Shown here: in pieces, positions 35,602 through 47,016 of the stretch
How the letters are laid out: every line of letters begins with the position of its first letter
Position numbering within the stretch: the first letter of the stretch is position 1
NCBI GenBank assembly: GCA_022813625.1
Contig: JAKLMB010000019.1
Location: 62,001-126,000 of the forward strand
Reading direction: 5' to 3'
Length of the DNA: 64,000 nt
Source of the DNA: Aaosphaeria pasadenensis
Lineage: Eukaryota; Ascomycota; Dothideomycetes; Pleosporales
The notes under the pieces: generated by a model
The model's input: only the letters and a program-made list of their open reading frames with translations
Database searches by the model: none
Told to the model about the DNA's origin: nothing
Position numbers and translations under genes: made by a program

Positions 35602-36893
35602 ATGTTCAGACCTCAGCTTCTCCGGCAAGCTGCCCGCGCCGTCCAGGCACAAGCTCCCCGAGCGTCGTTCCGAGTGCGACAACCAATTGTTGCGTATACT
35701 CGCCCCTTTTCCTACACACCAGCGCGGTTTGAGAAGGAGCCTGAACGCGAAGACCTCGATGCTTTCACCACCGCCGGTGAGCCAGGTGAGAGCGGTGACC
35801 ACGAGGGACAGTATGCCCGTACCCAGGAAAACATCCGCGTCGAGTACCCAGAGGAAGACGACCTTCCATCATCCCAGCCTGTGCAGGGACGTGGAGGTTT
35901 CCATTTCAAGCGCACTCTAGCTGCTTTCTCCATGGAAGGAAAAGTCGCTGTTGTGACTGGTGGTGCTCGTGGATTGGGTCTTGTGATGGCGCAGGCGCTT
36001 GTCACAAGCGGGGCCGATGTAGCTATCGTGGACATGAACCGAGACGAGGCACAGAAGTCCGCCCAGGGTCTGATTGACACTTTCCGAGAGGAAAACCCCG
36101 GATCCGAGAAGTGAGTTGCTCTAGACCCTCCGTCTATTATCATTTTTGAACACTTCTAATTGATCTTGGACACAGCGTCCCCAAGGTCACAGCACATTTC
36201 TGCGATGTCTCCAGCCCGACATCGGTAAACCAGTCCTTGGCCGATATTATCAAGGAGCATGGCAAGGTAGACAACTTGGTCACCTCTGCTGGATTCACAG
36301 AGAACTACGACGCCATCTCGTACCCCCATGACCGTATGCAGAAGCTATGGGGTGTCAACGTCGACGGCACATATCTCTATGCCGTTGCTGTGGCTAAGCA
36401 CTTGATGTCCCGCGAGTCACCTGGCAGCATTGTCATGATCGGCAGTATGTCTGGTGCTATCGTCAATGTGCCCCAGCCTCAAGCACCTTACAATGCTGCT
36501 AAGGCAGCTGTCAGGCACTTGGCCTCGAGTTTGGCTGTTGAATGGGCGCATGCAGGCATTCGCGTCAACTGCATCTCCCCCGGATACATGCTTACCGCTT
36601 TGTATGTTTTCTATATCCCAAAATTTCTAACATCCCCATTTGGCTAATTCGTGTTTTAGGACCAAGAAGATCCTTGACGACAACCCAGAGCTCCAGAAGC
36701 AGTGGACTTCCCTCATTCCAGTCGGAAAGATGGGCCGTCCTGAGGATCTCATGGGTGCAGTCACGTTCCTTTCCAGCGACGCCAGTCTCTACGTTACGGT
36801 GCGTAACTTTCTTTGAAGTTGGATCATTTCAAATTGCTAATTGTAACATAGGGTGCCGACTTGCGCGTCGATGGTGCATACACTTGCACTTAG
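35602..36893 (+). CDS. short-chain dehydrogenase/reductase with mitochondrial-type N-terminus, 371 aa
   Basis: Four exons: 35602-36110, 36176-36601, 36660-36798 and 36852-36893, all GT...AG and frame-consistent. The first 45 residues are Arg/Ala/Gln-rich without acids (FRPQLLRQAARAVQAQ), a probable mitochondrial targeting sequence, followed by an acidic linker to about 108. The classical SDR domain starts at 111: cofactor motif TGGARGLG at 119-126, catalytic Ser262, Tyr275 and Lys279 (YNAAK), and the C-terminal end GADLRVDGAYTCT. The closest known fungal group is the D-arabinitol 2-dehydrogenase/L-sorbose reductase set, which interconverts polyols and ketoses with NAD(P). The exact substrate is not determined. 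Confidence 0.9.
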
Positions 36894-37530
36894 ATAAGTC
36901 AAGTGGAGTTAGTAGGGAACCGAATAAGGATTACGAAGCGATCGACAATAATTATGCGATGGGAGTTTTAAAACGGACTCGGAGGTTACAGGTACCCCGA
37001 GTCCTAGATTATAGCGTCTAATACTGGTGTCCGAGAAGGGAGATCGATTGCAGAACTGGCATACAGTCTGCATATCAAAAATCATCTACATGCAAGCTTG
37101 TATCATATGCCGCCGTGAATGTGTGTTGTGATGTGTGTTGTGATGCCCAAGGGAAATCATGGGAGCATTCCTCACCACTGTTTCTTAGCCTAGGCCAGTC
37201 GCGCACGTCAATTCCTTGCTTTTCGAAACGCGTCTAGTTATGAGATTCAGAAATTGGACCCGTGAATCAAAAGATGTAATGGTATCGTGGAAATCCAACC
37301 CCTTGTAGAATGCTTATGTAAGCGGGTCTCAAGCCTCAAAGTGTGGCCGGGCTGAGCGAGCGCCTCAATAGTAAACCACCGCAAGCTCAGCCCTATACCA
37401 AACCCCTTCGAAAGCTGATCAGTGGATGAAACACCTATCGTATCCTCCCCATTATGCAGTGTGCGCCCTCTCTGCCTCTCGAATAGCTGTGTAGCCGTCT
37501 TCCTCCAGCTTTAGCACCATTTGGAAAGCA
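36894..37530. other. intergenic region between same-strand genes
   Basis: 3' UTR of the dehydrogenase and promoter of the RabGAP gene. It contains a 12-bp tandem duplication (GTGTGTTGTGAT twice, 37121-37144). Nothing else noted. Confidence 0.6.
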
Positions 37531-40500
37531 ATGTTTAACCTCACCAACCTTGTGCAGAAAGCCCAACAGTTCATCGAGCCCGCCCTTCCAGTAGGCCCTC
37601 CCTCCTCCGATCGCAGACCGTCCAAAGCCTCCCTTTTTCGCCATCAGTTCAGACTCCCCGACTCGCAATCGCCGCTGCAGGAGATAACGGCAGAGCTCAC
37701 ACTTTCACCCCACCATTCGACGAGGGGCGGCTCCGGCGACACCAGTTCCCAAGAGAAGGAACGCAGCCAGGGAAACCACTATGTCGGAAAGCTTCATCTG
37801 AGCGAGCAGTATCTCTGCTTCTCTACACAAGGGTCTAGCTTCTTGAGTTCGGCAAGTCTAAGCTCTTCGAGCAGCTTCACCGGCCAGACTCATGGCTCGG
37901 GCCCGGCTGGAAATGGCTTTACACTTCCCCTTTGTGCGATTCGCCGAGTCGAGCGATTGCACAGCCAGAGTTATATGTTTGCTCTGGCTATAACTACCTG
38001 GAACGGAATCCCTGACTCCAAAGCAAAGAATGCTGCACCCAGCGGGCAGCGGCTCACAATTCAGCTTGCCGGAAGCCGGCAGCAATGCGAGCGATTCTGC
38101 GATGGACTGAAGAAAGGGCTTAGAGAAGGCGTCCGGGAGGTGGAAAACCTACGGAATGTTGTAGCTCAATGTTACTCGGAATATCTGCTCCAGGGGGACG
38201 TCGATGAAAAGAAAGAGGGCGGAGACAATGCACAGAAAGCCCGCGAGCACCCGGACACAGGCCTTGGGTTGATATTCAGATATCCTGGCAACGCCCGGAA
38301 GCTTCGAGATGCGACTAAGATAAGACTTTGGAAAGAATACCTACGAGGTTGGTAATTCTCTACTGCACCGTCAGTTGCATACTGACATTTGCACAAGAAA
38401 ACGGACGTAGCGCGACGTTGATTCGACAGCCTACTTTCCATAAGCTTATTCGCGTTGGTCTTCCGAATAGATTACGAGGTGAAATGTGGGAACTATCCTC
38501 GGGCGCCTTCTTTCTACGACTACAGAACCCTAAGTTATATACGGAGACATTAGAAAAGTACTCCGGACGAGAGTCTCTGGCTATCGACGAGATCGAAAAG
38601 GACCTCAATCGAAGTCTTCCGGAATACCCTGGTTTCCAGAGTGAGGAAGGTATCGGTCGGCTGCGGCGTGTTCTGACGGCCTATAGCTGGACTAATGAAT
38701 CAGTCGGGTACTGTCAGGCTATGAACATCGTCGTGGCAGCTCTGTTGATGTATATCTTACACCCTTGCTACCTCAGCGCAATCTAACGATAACAGATACA
38801 TGTCCGAGTCACAAGCCTTCTTTCTCCTCTCCGTTCTTTGCGACCGTCTCCTGCCTGGTTACTACTCAATAACCATGTACGGCACCCTCTTGGATCAACG
38901 AGTTTTCGAATCTCTCGTAGAGAAGACCATGCCTATCCTTTGGGATCACCTGGTCAAATCAGACGTCCAACTGTCTGTGGTTTCCTTGCCTTGGTTCTTA
39001 TCTCTCTATATCAACTCTATGCCGTTGATCTTCGCATTCCGCGTACTTGACGTGTTCTTTCTGGAAGGTCCTAAAGTTCTCTTCCAAATCGGATTGGCGA
39101 TTTTGAGGATCAACGGAGAAGAACTTTTAGATGCCACTGATGATGGTACATTCATCTCCGTTTTGAAATCATATTTCTCTCGATTGGACGAGTCGGCACA
39201 CCCCAAATCAGAGAACCCGAAACTGCGAGCCGTTACGAGATTTCAAGAACTCATGGTCGTGGCATTTAAAGAGTTTGCGGGCATCACACAAAATACCATA
39301 TCAGAGCAGCGCGCAAAGCACAAGGATGCAGTGCTTGCTAACATTGAAAGTTTCACGAAACGCACTTCTATTCGAAATTTGGGACCCGATAGTAAACGCT
39401 TGAGCGTTGAAGATTTGGGTTTCCTTTACGATAAGTTTTACGCCGTCTTATACGAGCGACAGCAGAGGGCAGAGATTTTGCAGCAGGAGGCAGACAGAAA
39501 AGCAAAGGCAGCTAAGAGCAGGGCAAGCACAATCGTCACTGGTTTCGCTAGCGACAACGTTGAGAGGGGAAGAGTAGCCCTTGGTCCGAGCCCTACCCAG
39601 ATGGATTATGACGCTTTCAGAGAGTTCCTTGCTGGTAAGTTGATGCGGGGGTGTCTTTCGTACTGTCTCAAGGCACCATCTAACCTCTGATGCAGGCGTC
39701 GCCAAGTGGGCAATTACGGATTCGCCCACTTCCCCAGAGCCAAGTGGAACACAGTCACCGCACTCATATTTCGGTGGTAGCACAAGGAACAAGCCAGCTT
39801 TATCACCATGGGGTACTGGCCCGGAACCAGCAGAACACGAATTCATGAGGCGTCTTTTCCGCCGGTGGGATGCGGATATGGCTGACTCACTTTCCTTGCA
39901 GAATGTCGTAACCGGTTTCGCACAGGTGAAAGGCACGAAAGACATAATGTCAAACATAAGCTACTTCTTTGAACTGTATGACGACGATGGAGATGGTAAG
40001 GTCGACCGCGAGGGGATTCTCAGAATCTCCGAGGCACTCCTGTTTTTGTCTAGAAGAGGTTTCGGTGATTCGCCGACCCCGTCACCTACGGCCACTGATA
40101 TACTCTCTGGAGAAAGTCCTGAAAGGGGTAATCGTGACGAGCAATTCCTCTCAAGTGTTTCTGCCTTCATCCGCCGTTGCTTCGAATACGCCGACCCCGA
40201 CCACCCTGCAAACCAGGACGAGAAAACAGATGAGTTGAGCAGCGATCTGGATAATTTCTCGATAGCGGACGACGATGACGAGGATCTCATGGATCTTAAG
40301 TCAGAGCCTAGCACCCCGACCGCCACCTCGCGTCCTGTCAAGAATCCCCTTTCGCCGACAAAATCGATGAAGAACCCGCTCAGCCCAATCCAGACCAACG
40401 AATCGAACGGCGAGAGGACCGCAAAGGCGAAGGCTGCAAATCTTGCATTGGACCCCAACAAGCCTCTTCACATTACACTACCTACTTTCCGCATGGTGAT

Positions 40501-41026
40501 CCTTGCAGATGAACTTTTGGAACATTTTTTCGAGACTGGATTTTCATCGTCATTCCATCTTGCTGATAAACAGCCGTCGTCCAAGGCCTCCAGCTCCTCC
40601 AATCTGACCACATTCTCCAATGCGGGGAGGCAGATGGCTGCAGCTACTGCAGGTATGGGCGGTGTTGTTGGCGGGGCTGGTGCAGGTGTCGTACCACCTG
40701 GCAAAGGTCTGCGCGGTATGCTTGACAACATCGTCAGCGACGGAATGCGTGTTGCAGCGGAGGTTCGACGTAGGATGGATGAAGCGCAGAAGGAAATGGA
40801 CAAAGAAGCACGCCATGGTCGGGACGATGAAGATGAAGAAGAGGACGCATCAAATGCTAAGGACGCCGACTTACTTGAAGGTGCAGAGACGGCCGGAGTG
40901 GACACTTCGAAAGGGGATGCACCGGACCTGCTCCTGCCAGAGGCATCCAGTGGTAGTGAGATCAAGCCGCAGAGGATGCGAAGTCCAAGTGATGCTAGCA
41001 GAAGAGAAGTGGAATTCGAAAGATAA
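37531..41026 (+). CDS. GRAM-TBC RabGAP with EF-hand, Gyp2/Mdr1-like, 1112 aa
   Basis: Four exons: 37531-38347, 38398-38749, 38796-39634 and 39696-41026. Intron 1 opens with the weak site GTTGGT, but only that choice gives the family sequence YLRENGRSATLIRQPTFHKL. The N-terminal GRAM/PH-like part (about 45-190) is followed by the TBC domain (about 290-510). Both catalytic fingers are present: Arg344 in IEKDLNR and Gln379 in GYCQAMN. A C-terminal EF-hand loop (DDDGDGKVDREG, about 765-776) suggests calcium binding. Beyond it lie acidic and Ser/Pro-rich disordered segments. This order of domains is that of yeast Gyp2 (Mdr1) and animal TBC1D8/TBC1D9, which stimulate GTP hydrolysis by Rab GTPases of the Ypt6/Rab type. 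The full catalytic pair predicts an active GAP. Confidence 0.93.
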
Positions 41027-41472
41027 TGAATCAGGATGAATGATAGATAGCACGAATGGCATAGTTGGAGCCCTTCCGGTTTCTCTGATTTTAGGAGTTT
41101 TGGAATCGTAGCTTGAAATCCGGCATGGGATCTCTAAGTAGGCAATTATCAACTCTTATCCAAGTCACAAACCCGATCGAATACAAATTACGTATCAATG
41201 CGTGAAACTGTGTATAGCACTCTTTCCGCAACTTCAGCCTCATATGCGTGCCTACTTGTCCGCTTAGCTTCTCCAAAAGCCATCCCTGTACCCCGCGTGC
41301 CCGCGGCGCGATCCCATCCCCGCATCAATTCCGCCCTGGCTAGCCCCGGCTCAAAAGCTTACCTCCGACAGAGCCCCCACACCCAGTCCCTCGAGCTTCC
41401 AGTGCTGTCATACTTAGACCTACCTTGTGCTTTCAACCTGTGTATATACATAACTACAGTCGCCGGATAGAT
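41027..41472. other. short intergenic region
   Basis: Contains the 3' UTR of the RabGAP gene and the promoter of the acyl-CoA synthetase gene. No internal feature recognised. Confidence 0.6.
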
Positions 41473-43648
41473 ATGATTCGGCAATTGCTCGTTCGCGTCC
41501 CACGTGCTGGTTCACAGTCGCTGCGGTGCAGGCATCGCGGGCTTGTGACGCAGGCGGCTTTCCGCGCAGGGCCAACCGAGGTGAGGGAATCGACTGGAAT
41601 TCCCTACTGTTTGTTTGGCATGTTCAAGTAACTAGGTTAACTATTCTCTTAGCCACCACTTCTCGAGCAGACTGTCCCCGAACATTTTTCGGGCATTGTG
41701 AAGCAATATGGAGATCGTGATGCGTAGGTTTCATTGAAATGTTTGCGGTTGAAGCTTCTCTAATGGTAGTGTAGCGTTATATCTCATCACCAACGCATAC
41801 GGTTGACGTATGATGCTTTGGATCGGAATTCTAATATCTTAGCACGAGGTCTAGCGAAGGCAGGTGTAAAGAAAGGAGAAAGAGTGGCCGTGTCATTGGG
41901 CAATAATATCGAGTATGCTACGGTGCGAATCTCTGTTTCTCATAGTCCTGTTGGCACTACTCACATTTGCTTGAGGTCACATATGCACTCTTCAAACTGG
42001 GGGCCATACTGGTACGTCAACTGTTTATTTCGTATCTGACTGATGGATTAATGATCTCATGCGATTTAGGTACCTCTCAACCCAGCTTTCAATGCACCGC
42101 AAGTTCTGTCTGCATTAAACCACCTTGCCGCTTCACATCTCATCATCGGAGCGGAAACCAATCTACCCAGGAAAGATCCGAGGTCAAACATCCAACTCCT
42201 AACGCATCTCGTACCAAATCTTGCAGGCTCGAAGCTCGAGTCCGAATTAGTGCCATCGCTGCAAGCTGTCGTTGTCGTGGATAATTCCGCTGGCCGCATA
42301 GACGCCAAAGCTTACAGAAGTGCACTAAAATATCAGACAGTATTCGAAGATGGAGACAGCGACTCGGCGATTTCGTATTCAGACCTTCATCCCAACGACG
42401 TCGTGAATATCCAGTTCACTTCGGGCACGACGTCAATGCCGAAGGCTGCGTGCTTGTCTCATAAGTCGATCTTGAATAACGGAAACAGTATAGGAGATAG
42501 AATGCTGCTTACTCCAAAAGACATTGTTAATTGTCCGCCTCCATTATTCCAGTAAGGCGATACATACCATGCGTACCGTGCCAAACAACTAACTGGAAGC
42601 GCGTAGTTGTTTTGGTTGCATCTTGGGATACATGGCTACCGCAACTCATGGATCAGCCATAGTTTTTCCATCAGAAGCATTCAACCCAATTGCAACGCTC
42701 GAGGCTGTCCGAGAATACAAGTGCACTGCTCTATATGGCGTCCCCACAATGTTCACAGCCGAGCTCGAACTGCTGGCTAACGGCGTCGTACCTTACGAAG
42801 GCTTCCAGCATCTTCGAACAGGCATAGCAGCCGGATCATCGATTCCCGTCGAGCTCATGCGGAAACTACACAAAGTGCTCAACCTGACAGAACTCACAAT
42901 CTGCTACGGCATGACGGAGACGTCGCCCGTCAGCGCAATGACAACGACCGATGATCCCATCGAGAAGCGCCTAGACAGCGTTGGCCGTCTCCTCCCACAC
43001 GTCCAGGCCAAGGTCGTTGATCCGCTAGACTGGTCACGGACACTCAATGTGGGTGAACGCGGCGAACTCGCCGTCTCAGGTTATCTCGTCATGTCCGGTT
43101 ACTTCGGAGATCCCGAGCGCACGAATGAGGTCTTGGTTCCGGATGACACGGGAAGATTGTGGATGCATACTGGCGATGAGGCATCCATAGACGAGGAAGG
43201 CTACGTGAAAATCACGGGAAGGATCAAGGATTTGATCATCAAGGGCGGGGAGAACATCCACCCTCTCGAGGTCGAGAATTGCCTCTTCGCTCACCCGCAG
43301 GTCAGCGAGGTCAGCGTTGTGGGACTGCCCGATGAGCGATATGGTGAAGTTGTCGCAGCGTTCATCGTTCTGCATCAGGGAGAGGAAGGGAAAGTGAGCA
43401 TTGAAGAGATTAAGGAGTGGGTTAAGTCTAAGTTGAGCCATCACTTGGGTAGGTTCACCTTTCATTATTGTCCTCATCGTATCTCCTGTATGATATTATT
43501 TCTTTGACTTCACGGCTGACTGTGACCTCCAGTACCGAAATATGTGTTTTGGGTTGACGGCTACACCAAAACAGCGAGTGGAAAGATTCAGAAGTTTAAG
43601 CTCAAAGAGCTGGGAATTCAGTTGCTGAAGGAAGGACAAGGTGTATAG
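41473..43648 (+). CDS. acyl-CoA synthetase, ACSF2-like AMP-binding enzyme, 600 aa
   Basis: Seven exons: 41473-41580, 41653-41723, 41775-41922, 41976-42011 (a 36-nt exon), 42070-42551, 42607-43448 and 43533-43648. The N-terminus is Arg-rich and acid-poor (MIRQLLVRVPRAG), a probable mitochondrial targeting sequence. The adenylate-forming fold is complete: P-loop TSGTTSMPK, YGMTETSPVS, GRLLPHVQAKV, the hinge/ADP-binding TGDEASIDEEGYVKITGRIKD written in parts, the GGENIHPLEVE motif and the catalytic C-terminal Lys in KTASGKIQK. The family activates fatty or other organic acids to acyl-CoA via acyl-AMP. Similarity to ACSF2 suggests medium-chain acids. It neighbours the AtuA/amidase genes, which fits a CoA-linked catabolic route, but membership of one regulon is inference. 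Confidence 0.93.
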
Positions 43649-43872
43649 ATATTCGCTGCGTTGGCTATCGCAAAGCATCTTATATCGTAAATGTTTGAGT
43701 TCTACCAAGTCTTGACTGTGTCATCGAAGAATGATTTGAAACAGAGTAAACGATCACTGGCTAACTTTACGAGGTTCTCCTGTAAATAGATGTATTTACG
43801 TGTGCTTCATTACCACTGAATGCAAATTATTCGAACACGATACAAGACCGTGCCCGAAACAACCAAGCCTCA

Positions 43873-45924
43873 TTAATATACCTTGAGCTCTACCAATCGA
43901 ACCTTTTTCCCATCCTTTGGTGTGAACACCAGTCTAACCTTCGTAACGTCCGTTGAAGTCCACTTGGCCACTGTAATGCCGTTCGCAACCGCAGCCCCAT
44001 ACTGACTGTTCCCTACATCCTTCCAGCTCCCATTATATGCTTGCACACGGTACTTCCCTGGTACGTCGAACCCTTGCCCGGTGTTCGCAAAAAATGCTAT
44101 GTCGGCGCCATTGACAGTTACTTGCGAACCAAAGTCTATCTCATACCAGATCTCCGCGCCACTTCCGGCCGGCGAATCCCACCCATTAGCGACATCAGCT
44201 TCTGGGTAGAAGAAGATGCGTCCATCGATGGCGCTATGCACTGCTGCGACGTCTGCGCCTGCGACCGAAACACTGCCTTTGGGATAAGCCGTGTTGCTCT
44301 GGAGCTGAATTGATTTGGCGATGGGCCGAGCGATTGCAGGAGGGTTGACTCGGGAGATTGGAACCTGCAAGCGCTTGAGTGTCGGGGATGAAGCGACTAC
44401 TTTGCCATCAATTTGAACTTGGAGACCAGCAGTACCATATTTAGAGCCATTGGAATCCCACTGAACGGCAATGTCATGGCCGTGATAGAGGATACGATCC
44501 GCACGGAAGTAGGAGATAGCAGCAGGATCGACGAGAGGGTTGACTTCGAGCGTGTCATCTGCCCTAGGTCGAATGCCTACGAGACCTGACAAAATGAGGT
44601 CAATATAGCCGGAGTGGAAGTAGTGTGGCGAGCGCTTCAAGCCTACGATCGGAGCGCCGGTGTCGGGGTGGTAATCCTCCTCCAAATCTAGAATGCCACC
44701 TAGCTCGGGGTTGTAGTGAAGCTGTGCGTATTGCTTGAGCAGCCTGATGTAGTCCTTGGTGCCGATGACTCCAGCTGATGAACCAGTAGGGTAGTGATCT
44801 AGGAAGTTGGCGAGGCCAGCAAGGACTTGGGTTTCTTGGAACGGCCATACTGGTCCATTCCATTGACACTCGGGTTCAGTGCCTTCGTATCTGTACTGTT
44901 TCATATAATATTGGTAGCTCGGCTCATTGGTTCGAAGGCCGCGAGGACCAGCAAGCTCATTAGTGTTGAGAACGTGTTTCCAGGCCTGAGCGAAGGCAGT
45001 CGTATCATCAGGAAGGTCGTGAGTCCAAGGGACGAAACCAACCAATTCGCGGCCACGGATGGGATCCCAATACTTTACATACTCGTTGCTGACTTGTAAT
45101 CGATCGATGAAGTGTTGGAAGGTAGAGTTCCAGAGCGAGGCTTGAACATTCTTCTTGATAGAGGCAGCCCTGGCGTTGTAATCGTCAACAACACTCTGCA
45201 TGCCCCCTTTGAGAGCTGCAATCTGCGCGATCGCTTTCGCATTGGCGTATTGGTAGCTGTTGATGCTGGGTCTGAAAGAATCTCCACCCGTGAAGCCGTC
45301 CTTGCCGCCCGTTGCGTCAATGCTTGCGATCGTATACTCAGTGGCGTCGCGTAGTGGTTCAACCCAATACAGGTTCTTCGATTTATCAAATACGTCCGCC
45401 CAGGCATTAAAAACCTTCTGCATGTCCCCGAGTCGTGCAGTCGCGTCCGCTGCCACGCCATCTACCAAGTAACCCTGCCATACCGCCGCACCCATAGATT
45501 CAGAGAACTGACGCGTGTTACTCTGATCGCTGAAAATGAACTTGGCGTAATCCTCCTTGAATCGTCGGTCGCGACACCACCGACCTTCCAGGAGATGAAA
45601 CCCAGTTGCGTCATTTAGTGAAGCCCACGGCTGCGTCTGCCATCCGACGTTGTTGAGGAATTCGGTCGAGATGTATCCATTGGCTCCCAGATCGCGCTGA
45701 TGAGCACGGAAAATCCCCCATCGATAGTAATATACGTCCGTTATCGTTGTGTCGCTTGACTCAAATAGTGGAATGCGATCAAGATACCAAGGCGCATCGT
45801 TGCCAAAGTATTTCTTCGTTATGGCATTTGCATCGAGAGCGGCTTCGGCCGGACCGAGAAGCATCATTGGCAATACTGAGACAAGGAATCGTCTCATTGA
45901 GACGACTGGAGTTTTTAAACTCAT
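43873..45924 (-). CDS. secreted (alpha/alpha)6 glycoside hydrolase (MGH1-like) with C-terminal discoidin-like domain, 683 aa
   Basis: Single exon on the minus strand. A signal peptide (hydrophobic core about 12-26, likely cleavage after AEA at 26-28) directs secretion; the second Met at position 10 is an alternative start. Residues about 30-480 have the look of the six-hairpin toroid of mannosylglycerate-hydrolase/GH63-like enzymes: YYYRWGIFRAHQRD, GRWCRDRRF, WNGPVWPFQETQ and RSPHYFHSGYID. A C-terminal region (about 530-683, with GWDSPAGSGAEIWYEIDFG and KVRLVELKVY) resembles an F5/8-type C (discoidin) carbohydrate-binding fold. The glycan substrate and exact CAZy family are not certain. A TATA-like sequence lies about 70 nt upstream. 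Confidence 0.82.
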   Translation of the reverse strand: MSLKTPVVSMRRFLVSVLPMMLLGPAEAALDANAITKKYFGNDAPWYLDRIPLFESSDTTITDVYYYRWGIFRAHQRDLGANGYISTEFLNNVGWQTQPWASLNDATGFHLLEGRWCRDRRFKEDYAKFIFSDQSNTRQFSESMGAAVWQGYLVDGVAADATARLGDMQKVFNAWADVFDKSKNLYWVEPLRDATEYTIASIDATGGKDGFTGGDSFRPSINSYQYANAKAIAQIAALKGGMQSVVDDYNARAASIKKNVQASLWNSTFQHFIDRLQVSNEYVKYWDPIRGRELVGFVPWTHDLPDDTTAFAQAWKHVLNTNELAGPRGLRTNEPSYQYYMKQYRYEGTEPECQWNGPVWPFQETQVLAGLANFLDHYPTGSSAGVIGTKDYIRLLKQYAQLHYNPELGGILDLEEDYHPDTGAPIVGLKRSPHYFHSGYIDLILSGLVGIRPRADDTLEVNPLVDPAAISYFRADRILYHGHDIAVQWDSNGSKYGTAGLQVQIDGKVVASSPTLKRLQVPISRVNPPAIARPIAKSIQLQSNTAYPKGSVSVAGADVAAVHSAIDGRIFFYPEADVANGWDSPAGSGAEIWYEIDFGSQVTVNGADIAFFANTGQGFDVPGKYRVQAYNGSWKDVGNSQYGAAVANGITVAKWTSTDVTKVRLVFTPKDGKKVRLVELKVY

Positions 45925-47016
45925 GGTGGATTGAGACTAACTAGCAATTACGAAGGAGCCGTTTGACCCACACATGACCATTCTCATAAGGTATATATGT
46001 ATCCCACATGCCTCGAGAAGTCCATTTCCATTCTCGCGTCCCGTGTACTAAACCCCTCTCTAAACAAACATTAATTCCTCATATAGGAGACGATCACATT
46101 GCCAATAGCGTGCTCTTGTAAGTGCAAATCGTCGAATTTGTCCGTCGCCGGAGGTTGTTTTCATGGATACCCAGTCAAATCTTGGCTCTCCGGTGGGGAT
46201 TTTAATCAATTCGTTCCCCACGAAATTCCCCGCATTGCATTGTTTTTCCGTCCAGCACGGGCATTTTATTAAAGTACGAGCTAGGAAGCTTGATCATGTA
46301 TGTGCTATTTGACAATGTTTGCGTGCTGCGTCAAAGGGCCGATCGAAATGCTGTGGTGCAGTGGAAAGTAACATGCGCTACACCAATGAGATGGGTGAGG
46401 TCACCTTCCGCTTTGGGTTACAGCATATCTATTGTATTTAGCATCAAACTGGTTTTTGGTTGGTACTAATACTCGCTTTGATCTCTATTCTAGGAGCAGA
46501 GATTTACGCAAGGTGTGTGGAGCAGTGTTACTTGTCGACATGATGAGAGTTGCATCAAAAGCTCCTGCAGTAAGAGAGAAGGGAATTATTTTAAAGTCAA
46601 GCTAAAAGCATCCGCAAATCAAAATTGGCACTGGTTACTAAAGTCGCATCCTTCCCGCCATTATCTAATGGAGAATATCATTGTCACAATAGATAATGTT
46701 TCGATGATGTCAGGCTTTCAGGCCATGATTGAAAGCTCACCGACATCGTCGTCGGTTATATAGTCTTTGTATAGGCGATGAGATTGTTCATTCTTGGGCA
46801 TAGGCTAACTACAAAAGCATAAGTCTTCCCCGCGTTACTGGAAGGGAAGACTGACAACCTCGCTACGACTCCTCGTCAGGGCCAGTCTCCGAGGTACATC
46901 ATGGACGATCAATGCGCTTCAATGGTAGAATATATTTTGTTGTTCTTGATGCGTTCAACTACTTTCAATGAAGTACACGCATCCATTACTTTATATCCAC
47001 CACAATTCGTTCCAGG
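45925..47016. other. divergent promoter region, secreted hydrolase / AtuA gene
   Basis: About 1.1 kb. The left end carries a TATA-like element for the hydrolase. No protein-like frame is seen in the interior. Confidence 0.55.
45992..45998 (-). promoter_or_regulatory. TATA-like element of the secreted hydrolase gene
   Basis: ATATATA on the minus strand, 68-74 nt upstream of the hydrolase ATG at 45924, a plausible distance for a TATA box in a filamentous fungus. Confidence 0.45.
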
